From positions 1-64,000 of the forward strand of contig SGZG01000003.1 in assembly GCA_004214185.1 (NCBI GenBank): 64,000 nt of DNA, in the 5' to 3' direction. The translations under genes were made by a program, and so were the position numbers. How positions within the stretch are numbered: position 1 is the stretch's first letter; the number at the start of each line of letters is the position of its first letter. Positions 39,146-47,491 of the stretch are shown one piece after another. Origin of the DNA: Flavobacteriales bacterium (GTDB taxonomy: Bacteria > Bacteroidota > Bacteroidia > Flavobacteriales > Flavobacteriaceae). The notes under the pieces were generated by a model. It had not been told where the DNA came from and did no database searches. It saw only the letters and a list, made by a program, of their open reading frames with translations.

Positions 39146-40444
39146 ATGACAATTTCAACTTATATTTTAATTAGTATCGCTGTTTTTTTGGGAATTATCT
39201 TTCTTCTGGTAGGAATGCTACTTGGTGTAAAAGCCAAACTTGTTCCATCGGGACCTGTTAAGCTGCTTGTAAATGGTGAAAATGAGGTTGAAGTATCCTC
39301 TGGAGATACTTTACTATCTACTTTAAGTAATAATAAAATATTTTTACCCTCTGCTTGTGGAGGTGGTGGAACTTGTATTCAATGTAAGTGTATAATTAGT
39401 GAGGGCGGGGGTGAAATTTTACCTACTGAGGCTCCTCATTTTTCCAGAAAGGAAATTGCTGAAGGTTGGAGATTAGGATGCCAAGTTAAGGTTAAACAAG
39501 ACATGGTAATTCAAGTTCCTGAGGAGGTGTTTGGAATAAAAAAGTGGGAAGCAACTGTAGTTAGAAATTGGAATGTTGCCTCTTTTATTAAAGAATTTGT
39601 TGTAAAAATCCCTGAAGACATGGGATATAAAGCAGGTGGATACATACAAATTGAAATTCCAAAGTGTGAAATTGATTTCAAGGACATAAACATAGATTCT
39701 CACCCAGATGAACATCCTGGTGACCCAAACAAGTTTCAATTAGAATGGGATAAATTTAAACTTTGGGACTTGAAGATGAAAAACACTGAAGAAGTTGAAA
39801 GAGCATACTCTATGGCCTCATACCCTGCTGAAGGAAAAGAAATTATGCTTAATGTAAGAATTGCTACTCCTCCATGGGATAGAAAAACAAATAATTGGAT
39901 GAATGTAAACCCTGGAATCGCTTCATCGTATATTTTCTCAAAAAAACCAGGTGATAAAGTAACTATCTCTGGTCCTTTCGGTGAATTTTTTATAAACGAG
40001 TCAGAAGCTGAAATGTTATATGTTGGTGGGGGAGCAGGTATGGCCCCGATGAGATCTCACTTGTATCATCTTTTCAGAACATTAAAAACAGGTAGAAAAG
40101 TTAGTTTTTGGTATGGTGGTAGATCAAAAAGAGAATTATTTTATACCGAACATTTTAAAGCACTTGAAAAAGATTTTCCAAATTTTAAATTTTATATAGC
40201 TCTTTCAGAACCGCTTAAAGAAGATAATTGGAAAGTAAAAGATGGATTGGATGGAGATGGAGATGGATTTGTTGGTTTTGTTCATCAAACGGTAATAGAC
40301 AATTATCTAAATTATCATGAAAACCCTGAAGATATAGAGGTTTATTTTTGTGGTCCACCCCTAATGAACCAAGCTATTGAAAAAATGGCCGATGACTTTG
40401 GTGTTCCACCTGAAAATGTCAGATTTGACGACTTTGGAGGATAA
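39146..40444 (+). CDS. nqrF: Na+-translocating NADH:quinone reductase subunit F
   Basis: NADH-oxidising entry subunit. N-terminal helix (about 5-28), a plant-type 2Fe-2S ferredoxin domain with Cys71, Cys77, Cys80 and Cys112, an FAD domain with RAYSMASYP, and the NADH domain with [17 protein letters not shown] and [11 protein letters not shown]. The C-terminus DDFGG is the typical end. 432 aa. A small gene starts 29 nt before its stop. Confidence 0.97.
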   Translation: MTISTYILISIAVFLGIIFLLVGMLLGVKAKLVPSGPVKLLVNGENEVEVSSGDTLLSTLSNNKIFLPSACGGGGTCIQCKCIISEGGGEILPTEAPHFSRKEIAEGWRLGCQVKVKQDMVIQVPEEVFGIKKWEATVVRNWNVASFIKEFVVKIPEDMGYKAGGYIQIEIPKCEIDFKDINIDSHPDEHPGDPNKFQLEWDKFKLWDLKMKNTEEVERAYSMASYPAEGKEIMLNVRIATPPWDRKTNNWMNVNPGIASSYIFSKKPGDKVTISGPFGEFFINESEAEMLYVGGGAGMAPMRSHLYHLFRTLKTGRKVSFWYGGRSKRELFYTEHFKALEKDFPNFKFYIALSEPLKEDNWKVKDGLDGDGDGFVGFVHQTVIDNYLNYHENPEDIEVYFCGPPLMNQAIEKMADDFGVPPENVRFDDFGG

Positions 40445-40811
40445 TTTTTTACCAAAACCTCTTAACCAAATCGAACTACATAGATTAGCTATGAATATAG
40501 TAGGTAAGGAGTTGGAGGCTGACAATTTTGATTTCCTTTCTGTTAATAGCTTATTAAATAAAAATCCTCAGTTTGTTTGTTCTAAAAACAAACAGCTCTA
40601 CTTTATTGTTGTTAAAGCTATTTTATATCCTGAAAATCCTAAAGATTCTAAAATTAACAACATTGCTAAAATTTTAGAACATTCAAAAAAGTTTGAAGCT
40701 AAACTATTAATTGCCAAAGTAGGTCTTGCCAACTCTGAAGATTATGAATTACCTTTGTTTAAGAATTCTAGCTTTGCAATAAACTATGACGGTCTTGAAG
40801 AAATTAGTTAA
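40416..40811 (+). CDS. Small uncharacterised protein between nqrF and apbE
   Basis: 131 aa from ATG 40416, which overlaps the nqrF 3' end by 29 nt; the ORF-track start at 40377 is a TTG deeper inside nqrF. No signal peptide or membrane segment. Conserved-looking blocks are [15 protein letters not shown] (about 18-32), [13 protein letters not shown] and [19 protein letters not shown] recall similar small proteins next to nqrF in other Flavobacteria, sometimes labelled as NqrF-related, but they share no NqrF domain. Its 3' end overlaps apbE by 26 nt. A role in assembly or maturation of Na+-NQR is inference from position only. Confidence 0.75.
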   Translation: MSDLTTLEDNFLPKPLNQIELHRLAMNIVGKELEADNFDFLSVNSLLNKNPQFVCSKNKQLYFIVVKAILYPENPKDSKINNIAKILEHSKKFEAKLLIAKVGLANSEDYELPLFKNSSFAINYDGLEEIS

Positions 40812-41793
40812 ACTTTCATTTGTCTTTATTCTTTTATTAGGATGTGACAAACCAATTAAAACCTTTTCATATAGTAGTTATGCTTTAGGAACAAATTTTA
40901 ATGTTTTATACAATTCTTATGATCCCATAGCTAATTTTGATAAACTTTCTGATTCTATTTTTGATGCTCTGAATAAATCCATGTCAACTTATATTCGAGA
41001 GTCAGATATTTCAAAAATTAATAGCGGTGACAGTTTAGTTAAAGTTGACAAAAATTTTATTGAGGTTTTTAAAAAATCAAAATCGATTTGGAAATCAACA
41101 AATGGTTATTTTGATCCAACTATCGGATTATTGACAAATGCTTACGGTTTAGGACCCAATACAGTTCCAAACTTTTCGATAAATGTTGACAGTATATTAG
41201 CCTTTACAGGATTCGAGAAGGTAAATCTAAATAAAGGTCTGGTAGATATTAAAAATGGAATGTTTCTTGATTTTAATGCCATTGCCAAAGGATATGCTGT
41301 AGATCTAATTTCTGAGCTTATGATAAAAAATGGAATTAAAAGTTATCTTATAGATATTGGTGGAGAAATGTTTGCTAGCGGAATAAATACTGTTTCCAAT
41401 TCTAAATGGAGGGTAGGTATTTCTGATCCTTTGAAACCAGAGAATAGTAAACAAAAAATTTATTTACAAAACAAAGCATTAGCTAGTTCGGGAAACTATA
41501 GAAAATTTTTAATTGACCCAATATCGGGAAATAAAATAGTTCATACAATTAATCCATTAAATGGAAGCGCTAAACAAACTAATGTGCTTGCAACCTCAGT
41601 TTTATCTAACGATTGTATGACAGCAGATGCATACGCCACAGCTTTTATGGCAATGCCCATTGAAGAATCAAAAAAAATAATGAAAAAAGAGTTAGAATTA
41701 GAGGGGATGATAGTTTATGTGGATGCATTTAATGAAATTAAAACATTTTATACATCTGGTTTTACTGAATTAATTTTTTACAAACAGGAATAA
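40786..41793 (+). CDS. apbE: FAD:protein FMN transferase (lipoprotein)
   Basis: Mg2+-dependent flavin transferase that attaches FMN to threonine in NqrB and NqrC; it completes the nqr operon functionally. Lipobox near residue 20 (FILLLGC) suggests a periplasm-facing lipoprotein. Family motifs: YALGTNFNV, MSTYIRESDISKIN, LDFNAIAKGYAVDLI, LIDIGGEMFASG, and HTINPLNG, with DCMTADAYATAFM near the end. 335 aa from ATG 40786; a TTG at 40795 would give the more typical MKKLVKLSF start. Overlaps the preceding small gene by 26 nt and the opposing methyltransferase by 32 nt. Confidence 0.94.
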   Translation: MTVLKKLVKLSFVFILLLGCDKPIKTFSYSSYALGTNFNVLYNSYDPIANFDKLSDSIFDALNKSMSTYIRESDISKINSGDSLVKVDKNFIEVFKKSKSIWKSTNGYFDPTIGLLTNAYGLGPNTVPNFSINVDSILAFTGFEKVNLNKGLVDIKNGMFLDFNAIAKGYAVDLISELMIKNGIKSYLIDIGGEMFASGINTVSNSKWRVGISDPLKPENSKQKIYLQNKALASSGNYRKFLIDPISGNKIVHTINPLNGSAKQTNVLATSVLSNDCMTADAYATAFMAMPIEESKKIMKKELELEGMIVYVDAFNEIKTFYTSGFTELIFYKQE

Positions 41794-42535
41794 TTTCATT
41801 TTCAATTAAACCATATTTTTTTATTTCCTCTTTTTTAAAGTCTTTTGAATATTTTAAAGGTTCAACTTCAAAACCTATTGATTTTAGTTTATCAAAATAA
41901 TCTAGCCCATAAACTCTTTGGTGATCGTATTGACCAAATTTTTCAATACGATCTTTTTTTTCGGTTATTGAATCATCTTCATAAGTTTTTTCTAAATTTT
42001 GATTTAATGGGACTTGGAGAATTGCTGTGCCATTAAAATTTAAAACTCTAAATATCTCTCTCATTGCTTTTTTATCATTATCAATATGCTCTAAAACATG
42101 ATTACAAAGAATAAAATCAAACGAATTTTCTTTAAAAGGCATTTTTTTTATATCACCTTTTATTTTAGCTAGGGGAGAGTTTAAGTCATAAGTTGTGTAA
42201 TTAATATTGTCAAGGTTTTTAAATATATTATAAAAACATTGTTCAGGTGCTATGTGTAAGACTTTTAGTTTTTTTTTAAAAAAACTGGTTTCATTACTTA
42301 GATATAACCACAATAATCTGTGTCTTTCTAAAGAAAGTGTCCCTGGACTTAAAGCATTATCTCTTTGTATAACATATCCGTAAGGAAGAAATTTTCTGTA
42401 TGATTTACCATTTATCGGATCAAAAAATTTATTTCCTCTATAAATTATATCAATTAATGGGTTTAAGAAATTACTAATCCATATTAGAAAGGTCCTTGGG
42501 AAACTATTGATCAAAATCTTGATAAATATTTTCAA
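41762..42535 (-). CDS. Class I SAM-dependent methyltransferase
   Basis: 257 aa with a TTG start (no in-frame ATG fits). N-terminal hydrophobic stretch, then FLPYGYVIQRDNALSPGTLSLERHR (in part: RDNALSPGTLSLERH), a segment shared by a group of Bacteroidota methyltransferases. The SAM fold follows: LHIAPEQCF (motif I, atypical), DIKKMPFKENSFDFILCNHVLEH (in part: FDFILCNHVLEHI, about residue 140) and a terminal AILQVPL strand. The substrate is unknown. It is downstream of map with 6 nt between them. Confidence 0.8.
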   Translation of the reverse strand: MKIFIKILINSFPRTFLIWISNFLNPLIDIIYRGNKFFDPINGKSYRKFLPYGYVIQRDNALSPGTLSLERHRLLWLYLSNETSFFKKKLKVLHIAPEQCFYNIFKNLDNINYTTYDLNSPLAKIKGDIKKMPFKENSFDFILCNHVLEHIDNDKKAMREIFRVLNFNGTAILQVPLNQNLEKTYEDDSITEKKDRIEKFGQYDHQRVYGLDYFDKLKSIGFEVEPLKYSKDFKKEEIKKYGLIENEIIPVCKKLIQ

Positions 42536-42541
42536 TTTATA

Positions 42542-43342
42542 TTATTTAAATGGCACTTCTTCATCACTTTTAATCCCTAAAGAATCGTAGATAAATTCAA
42601 AAGTTGAAAGTAATTTTGGTTTTCCGTTAACTATTGCAACATTATGTTCAAAATGTGCGCTTGGTTTTTTATCACGAGTTAAAATAGTCCAACCATCATT
42701 TAATTGATTTATGTTTGAAGTTCCCAAATTAATCATTGGTTCAATAGCAACGACCATTCCTTCTTGAAATTTCTTTCCAGTCCCTCGCTTTCCATAGTTA
42801 GGCATTTCAGGTTTTTCATGCATTTCTTTTCCCAGTCCGTGACCTACTAACTCTCTTACCACGCCATATCCTCTGGACTCGTTGTAATTTTGAATTGCGT
42901 AACCCACATCTCCAACTCTATTTCCTAATTTAAATTGTTCAATTCCAACGTACAAAGATTCCTTCGCAGTTTTTAGTAATTTTAAAGTTTCTTTATCAAT
43001 TTCACCAACTGGAAAAGTATATGCGTGATCTCCATAATAACCATTTTTTAAAACCCCACAGTCAATTGAAAGAATATCACCTTCAGTAATTATTTCCTTA
43101 TTTGGAATTCCATGAACAACTTGATTGTTTGGACTTATACATAATGTATTTGGGAAATCGTATAAACCTAGAAATCCGGGAACTGCACCATGATCTCTGA
43201 TAAAAGTTTCAGCTAATTTATCAAGATAAAGTGTAGAAATTCCGGGTTTAATTTCACTAGCTAGCATTCCTAATGTTTTAGAAACTAGTTGAGCACTTTC
43301 TTTTATTAGCTCTATTTCCTCATAAGATTTAGTTAAACTCAT
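42542..43342 (-). CDS. map: Type I methionine aminopeptidase
   Basis: Removes the initiator methionine from nascent proteins. Metal ligands visible: Asp94 and Asp105 in SIDCGVLKNGYYGDHAY, His in GHGLGKEMHE, Glu in VAIEPMI and Glu in FEHNVAIV. GFLGLYDFPNTLCIS and VVHGIP are family blocks. 266 aa, without the N-terminal zinc-finger extension. It starts one base after the stop of the thioredoxin-like lipoprotein gene, so it is in the same transcript. Confidence 0.96.
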   Translation of the reverse strand: MSLTKSYEEIELIKESAQLVSKTLGMLASEIKPGISTLYLDKLAETFIRDHGAVPGFLGLYDFPNTLCISPNNQVVHGIPNKEIITEGDILSIDCGVLKNGYYGDHAYTFPVGEIDKETLKLLKTAKESLYVGIEQFKLGNRVGDVGYAIQNYNESRGYGVVRELVGHGLGKEMHEKPEMPNYGKRGTGKKFQEGMVVAIEPMINLGTSNINQLNDGWTILTRDKKPSAHFEHNVAIVNGKPKLLSTFEFIYDSLGIKSDEEVPFK

Positions 43343-43343
43343 A

Positions 43344-43880
43344 TTAAAAATCGTAAGGATTTTGATAATTATTTGTTGTTAGAATTTCTAAAATATCTTT
43401 TTCAATTGTTTCAATTGGAAACTCAACGATTCTATTAATTTCATTTCCATTTTTTTTAAATATAAATGTTGGCACATTTATTATATTTTGATTTAGCTCA
43501 AGACTATCAGGTGTAGTTTTTTCAAGAGTCATTCCAATCATTTCAATTTTATTATTATTGATTTTTAATTTATCCATTAATTTAAAAAACACCGGAAGTT
43601 CTTTACGACTATCACTACACCATGTTCCCATAAAAATTTTTATTTCAACACCTTTAAATAATGGTTTGAGTTTATCAATTGTTTTTTTATCAAATTCGTA
43701 ATCCTTATAATTTTTGTTGAACCAAGTTTTGTGTGGATCTTTTGTTAGTTCTTTTCTATCAAAGACTCCAATTATATCTACATAGTCAAGTTCAGTTTCA
43801 CTGCTATTTTTGTTTGATGATATTGAACTATTACAGCTAAAAACAGTTATTAATAATATGATTAGAATATTATTTTTCAT
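43344..43880 (-). CDS. Thioredoxin-fold lipoprotein with a single active-site cysteine
   Basis: 178 aa. Lipobox at residues about 13-16 (TVFSC). The thioredoxin-like domain starts near residue 65: VEIKIFMGTWCSDSRKELPVF, then the cis-Pro segment NVPTFIFKKNGNE. The active site is W-C-S-D-S, so it has one cysteine in place of CxxC and cannot form the usual disulfide; related Bacteroidota proteins often read WCGDS. Function unknown, perhaps an envelope thiol protein (inference). Overlaps gpmI by 4 nt upstream (ATGA). Confidence 0.75.
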   Translation of the reverse strand: MKNNILIILLITVFSCNSSISSNKNSSETELDYVDIIGVFDRKELTKDPHKTWFNKNYKDYEFDKKTIDKLKPLFKGVEIKIFMGTWCSDSRKELPVFFKLMDKLKINNNKIEMIGMTLEKTTPDSLELNQNIINVPTFIFKKNGNEINRIVEFPIETIEKDILEILTTNNYQNPYDF

Positions 43881-45403
43881 CTATTAACTATTAGAGATTT
43901 ACCAGTCATTTTTTGTGGTTTATTTATATTCATCAATTCTAATATTGTCGGAGCGATATCACCTAAAACACCATTACTAATCTTTTTTATATCATTATCA
44001 ATCATTATAAACGGAACTGGATTTGTTGTGTGGGCTGTATTTGGCGAATTATCATCATTTATCATTATATCAGAATTTCCATGATCGGCAATAACCATAA
44101 TTGTATAGTCATTTGCTTTTGCTTTTTCAATAATTTTTTTTGAGCAATTATCAACTGTTTCACAAGCTTTTATAGCAGCAGACATTATCCCTGTATGGCC
44201 AACCATATCTGGATTGGCAAAATTTAAACATATAAAATCTACTTCTCTTTTTTCAATTTCTGGTATAATTGAGTTAGTAATTTCGAAAGCACTCATTTCT
44301 GGCTTCAAATCATAAGTTGCAACTTTCGGAGATTGACAAAGAATTCTTTTTTCATTTTTGTAGGGTTTTTCTCTTCCTCCATTAAAAAAAAATGTAACAT
44401 GAGGGTATTTTTCAGTTTCGGCTATTCTGATTTGTGTTTTATTATTTTTTGAAAGAATTTCACCTAAGGTATCATCAAGATTATCTTTATCATAAATATT
44501 TTTTACTCCTTTAAAAGATTCATCATAATTGGTCATTGTGATGAAATTAAGGTTAAGCTTTCTCATGTCCTTAATGTCACTTTGAGTCAACACCTCAGTA
44601 AGTTGTCTTCCTCTATCTGTTCTGAAATTGAAAAAAATGACATAGTCTCCGTTTTCAATCAACCCATTTGACTTTCCGTTCTTATCAACTTTTATAAGAG
44701 GCTCTATGAACTCGTCAGTTATATTTTTTCTGTAAGATTCTTTTACTGAATCTATAAAATTTGAGGTTTGTAAACCAACACCTTTGACTAAAAGATCGTA
44801 ACATTTTTTTGTTCTTTCCCATCTTTTATCTCTGTCCATTGCATAGTATCGTCCTATCACACTTGCTAATTTTGCACCTGAATTTTCTGTAGATTTTTCA
44901 ATCCTTTTTATAAATTCTATACCTGATTTAGGGTCGACATCCCTACCATCCGTAAATGCATGAACATATACGTTAGAAAGGTGCATTTCCTTAGTAATAT
45001 TAAGTATCGCTTCTAAGTGTTTAATGTGCGAATGAACACCACCATCTGATGTTAACCCTATTAAATGCAATTTTTTTTTATTTTTTTGGATTTCATTTAA
45101 AGGGTTTTTCAGATTTTTTAAATTTTGAAAATTATTATTTAAAATATCGAGATTGATTCTTGCATAGTCTTGATAAACAATTCTTCCAGCCCCCAAATTC
45201 ATGTGGCCAACCTCACTATTACCCATTTGACCCTCAGGAAGACCAACTCCAGGTCCATAAGTGATTAGTTCAGAATTAGGATACTTATTATATAAAGAAT
45301 CAATGTAAGGTGTTTTAGCTTTGTCAATTGCAGATACACTTGGTTTTGTTCCCAATCCCCAGCCATCAAGAATCATTAATAAAACTTTTTTATTATGAGT
45401 CAA
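43877..45403 (-). CDS. gpmI: 2,3-bisphosphoglycerate-independent phosphoglycerate mutase
   Basis: Mn2+-dependent glycolytic mutase of the alkaline phosphatase superfamily. N-terminal ILDGWGLG (11-18), phosphorylated Ser63 in GNSEVGHMN, SDGGVHSH, HAFTDGRDV, YYAMDRDKRWER, PHVTFFFNGG, and the metal sites NFANPDMVGHTG and VIADHGNSD. 508 aa, normal. The start codon is TTG (TTG ACT CAT), with no in-frame ATG before the conserved N-terminus. A -7 element and a 20-bp palindrome lie just upstream. Confidence 0.96.
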   Translation of the reverse strand: MTHNKKVLLMILDGWGLGTKPSVSAIDKAKTPYIDSLYNKYPNSELITYGPGVGLPEGQMGNSEVGHMNLGAGRIVYQDYARINLDILNNNFQNLKNLKNPLNEIQKNKKKLHLIGLTSDGGVHSHIKHLEAILNITKEMHLSNVYVHAFTDGRDVDPKSGIEFIKRIEKSTENSGAKLASVIGRYYAMDRDKRWERTKKCYDLLVKGVGLQTSNFIDSVKESYRKNITDEFIEPLIKVDKNGKSNGLIENGDYVIFFNFRTDRGRQLTEVLTQSDIKDMRKLNLNFITMTNYDESFKGVKNIYDKDNLDDTLGEILSKNNKTQIRIAETEKYPHVTFFFNGGREKPYKNEKRILCQSPKVATYDLKPEMSAFEITNSIIPEIEKREVDFICLNFANPDMVGHTGIMSAAIKACETVDNCSKKIIEKAKANDYTIMVIADHGNSDIMINDDNSPNTAHTTNPVPFIMIDNDIKKISNGVLGDIAPTILELMNINKPQKMTGKSLIVNR

Positions 45404-45426
45404 TTTGTTGTAATTTTTTTGAATGA

Positions 45427-45434
45427 CAAATATA
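45427..45434 (-). promoter_or_regulatory. -7 element of the gpmI promoter
   Basis: TATATTTG on the - strand, a match to TAnnTTTG, about 24 nt before the gpmI start codon. The expected spacer/-33 region is occupied by the palindrome at 45438-45457 and no TTG is present there. Confidence 0.55.
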
Positions 45435-45437
45435 ATT

Positions 45438-45457
45438 ATAATCTATCGATAGATTAT
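45438..45457. repeat. 20-bp perfect palindrome upstream of gpmI
   Basis: ATAATCTATCGATAGATTAT is fully self-complementary. It begins 3 nt upstream of the gpmI -7 element and overlaps the stop codon of the M15 peptidase gene. The placement over the promoter spacer suggests an operator for a dimeric regulator; a weak transcription terminator for the M15 gene is the alternative, but there is no loop and no T-run. Confidence 0.6.
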
Positions 45458-46170
45458 TTTAAATCGGGATTTATATCCATTATATTTTCTGTGATGTACT
45501 TATCAATAAAGGATTTGGTAAAGAATTCATGTCCTTTAAGATCTGGGTTCTTTATAATTTTTTCAATGTCATTATTAATAAATGCATTATAATACTTTAT
45601 TGAGGTTGGCCTGTAGCTGTAATGCCAAGGTTCGTATTCAAAACCTTTCCTGTTTATATCATTATTATAAGTCAAATAAAAACCAAATTTCTCAGAATTT
45701 TCATCCATCCATGATTTAATTTTGAAAAAAATTCCATTTTTTTCAAATTTTTTAGAAATTAGAACATCATTCTCATCTGGATAATTTCCATCAATTATAT
45801 CGATGTCTGTTCCCCAATGATGTCTGGATGTTCCTGGAATTGTAGAAAAGCGAATAATTTCAAGGATTGCCTCATTAGGATTTAAAGAATATTCTTCTGT
45901 AAATTTTTTATATTTATTATTCCATATTAGTTTTTGTCTTTCATAATCTCTGTATGCAGAAATTATTTTTAAATTAAATCCATCCTTTTTTGCAGCAATT
46001 TGCATTTTTTTAAAGGCATAATAAGTTTCTGATTCAAGCTTGATGGAATCACCTATTAGATTATTGTTATTTAATCCGATTAATTGGTCTAGATTCATAA
46101 TTTTTTGACAATAACTTTTATTACAAAATAAAAAAAATACAATTATTAGAGATATTAAGTTAATTTTCAT
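45454..46170 (-). CDS. Exported M15 family D-alanyl-D-alanine carboxypeptidase (VanY type)
   Basis: 238 aa with signal peptide (LISLIIVFFLFCNKSYC; the cysteine could also serve as a lipobox). The VanY/M15B domain begins near residue 45: KIISAYRDYERQ, zinc ligands in SRHHWGTDIDI (His and Asp) and EPWHYSY (Glu and His). Predicted to trim peptidoglycan stem peptides in the periplasm. It overlaps the upstream GNAT gene by 4 nt and lies 50 nt before gpmI. Confidence 0.9.
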   Translation of the reverse strand: MKINLISLIIVFFLFCNKSYCQKIMNLDQLIGLNNNNLIGDSIKLESETYYAFKKMQIAAKKDGFNLKIISAYRDYERQKLIWNNKYKKFTEEYSLNPNEAILEIIRFSTIPGTSRHHWGTDIDIIDGNYPDENDVLISKKFEKNGIFFKIKSWMDENSEKFGFYLTYNNDINRKGFEYEPWHYSYRPTSIKYYNAFINNDIEKIIKNPDLKGHEFFTKSFIDKYITENIMDINPDLK

Positions 46171-46610
46171 TTTACTTTTTTAAATAAAAAATAATGTTTA
46201 CCAATATTATTAATATAAAAACTCTCAAAATTATTAATATATCCTTTTTTGAGATAGAATTTTAGAGCACTTTTTCTAGCATTCATCCAGATATATTCAA
46301 AATTTTTAGCTTTTGAAAGTTCTTCAGCTTTATTTAATAATGATAGACCTACATTTTGTTTTTGAAATTTATCATAAACACACATTCCCCTAAGTTGTAT
46401 AGAATTTTTTGAATTTAATTTTATTGAATTATTTTCAATTAATGAAACTCCACCAATTATTAAATCATCTTTAATAACTGCAAGATGAATTGAAGTTTCA
46501 TTCTCATCTCCCTCAAACTTACAATATTTAATTCCAGCACTTTTTCTTAATACTATATTTCTAATTGGATAGAGACTTATGCATTTAACTTTTTTTACTT
46601 TCCAATTCAT
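46167..46610 (-). CDS. GNAT family N-acetyltransferase
   Basis: 147 aa single-domain acetyltransferase. The acetyl-CoA binding segment LRGMCVYDKFQKQNVGLSLL (about 72-91) and the later YIWMNARKSALKFYLKKGY (about 107-125) are the recognisable GNAT A and B motifs. The substrate cannot be predicted. It shares a 4-nt overlap with the M15 peptidase downstream, so they are co-transcribed. Its promoter must lie in the 54 nt shared with the divergent tRNA-Gly. Confidence 0.85.
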   Translation of the reverse strand: MNWKVKKVKCISLYPIRNIVLRKSAGIKYCKFEGDENETSIHLAVIKDDLIIGGVSLIENNSIKLNSKNSIQLRGMCVYDKFQKQNVGLSLLNKAEELSKAKNFEYIWMNARKSALKFYLKKGYINNFESFYINNIGKHYFLFKKVK

Positions 46611-46633
46611 TTAAAACTAAAATTAGTAATATA

Positions 46634-46660
46634 TTGTAAATGATTTGTAAATATTTACAA
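46634..46660. repeat. TTGTAAAT repeats with a 16-bp palindrome upstream of tRNA-Gly
   Basis: TTGTAAAT occurs at 46634-46641 and 46645-46652, and its reverse complement ATTTACAA at 46653-46660, so 46645-46660 is a perfect 16-bp palindrome ending 4 nt before tRNA-Gly. The first TTG could be the -33 element and TATTTACA a weak -7 (15-nt spacing), making this the tRNA promoter. Confidence 0.55.
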
Positions 46661-46664
46661 TAAT

Positions 46665-46737
46665 GCGGGAGTAGCTCAGTTGGTAGAGCGTCAGCCTTCC
46701 AAGCTGAATGTCGCCGGTTCGAACCCGGTCTCCCGCT
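46665..46737 (+). tRNA. tRNA-Gly (anticodon TCC)
   Basis: Acceptor GCGGGAG/CTCCCGC, D arm with AGCTCAGTTGGTAGAGC, anticodon stem TCAGC/GCTGA with loop CTTCCAA (anticodon TCC, glycine), T arm GCCGG-TTCGAAC-CCGGT (one G-U pair), discriminator T as expected for bacterial tRNA-Gly. CCA not encoded. The next coding gene starts 10 nt later. Confidence 0.96.
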
Positions 46738-46747
46738 CAACAATTCA

Positions 46748-47491
46748 ATGATGAGAATAGTTATTTTTTTATTGTTAGTCTCAAATCTTTTATTCTCTCA
46801 GGATGAAAGAACTTGGATCAGAGGAAAAGTTCTTTACAAAAATATTAACGTAGTTTCTGCAAATGTTGTAAATAATACATCTGGTCAAGCGACAATTACA
46901 AATGAAGATGGAGAATTTGAAATGAAAGTTAGATTAAATGATCGTCTTGTTTTCTCCTCGGTTCAATATGAAATTAGATCAACAACAATAGATAAAGACA
47001 TATTACAAAAAAGTAGGTTAGTCATTGACGTTAATGAAAAAGTTACAATTCTTGATGAGGTAGTTGTTGGACCAGAAAATACCGAAAAGTTTTTAGATTT
47101 AAAAAAAGAAGAATTTAAAAGGGTGGATTATATTGCTGATAAATCAACAAGAATTAAAAATGAAATTTTAAAAGCAGGTACATTTAATAACGGTCTAAAT
47201 TTTATAAACCTTTATAAGGCCATTGCCAAAAGTTCAAACAAAGTTGAACTGGATAAGAAGAATATCAATAGTCTTAAATACAAGCCTAGTGATTTGATAA
47301 GAGAAGTATATGATGATTCTTTTTTTGTAACTACACTTGGAATCAAAAAAGATAGTATTTCAGAATTTCTTCTATACTGCAATGACAGATTTCCCTCAAA
47401 GGTTCTATTCAAAAAAAGCAATGAGTTTCAATTAATAGATTTTTTAATTAACCAAAGTGAAAAGTTTAAAAAAATTCTTGAAAGAAACTAG
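46748..47491 (+). CDS. Exported protein with CarboxypepD_reg-like domain
   Basis: 247 aa with signal peptide (MMRIVIFLLLVSNLLFS). Residues about 25-105 form a carboxypeptidase-regulatory-like beta-sandwich: IRGKVLYKNINVVSANVVNNTS, ATITNEDGEFEMKV, LVFSSVQYE and ILDEVVV (each a separate strand). The remaining 140 residues are helical and unassigned. Such domains often occur at the N-terminus of TonB-dependent receptors; here it is stand-alone. It begins 10 nt after tRNA-Gly and overlaps the following paralogue. Confidence 0.82.
   Translation: MMRIVIFLLLVSNLLFSQDERTWIRGKVLYKNINVVSANVVNNTSGQATITNEDGEFEMKVRLNDRLVFSSVQYEIRSTTIDKDILQKSRLVIDVNEKVTILDEVVVGPENTEKFLDLKKEEFKRVDYIADKSTRIKNEILKAGTFNNGLNFINLYKAIAKSSNKVELDKKNINSLKYKPSDLIREVYDDSFFVTTLGIKKDSISEFLLYCNDRFPSKVLFKKSNEFQLIDFLINQSEKFKKILERN

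Noticed and set aside
43344-43880. Thioredoxin-like gene as a decayed thioredoxin
   Set aside because: The frame is intact with lipobox and fold motifs kept, so it is more likely a genuine WCxDS subfamily member.
45395-45592. 65-aa + strand ORF across the gpmI/M15 junction
   Set aside because: It is antisense to the M15 peptidase 3' end, has no family features, and its start lies in the gpmI promoter region.
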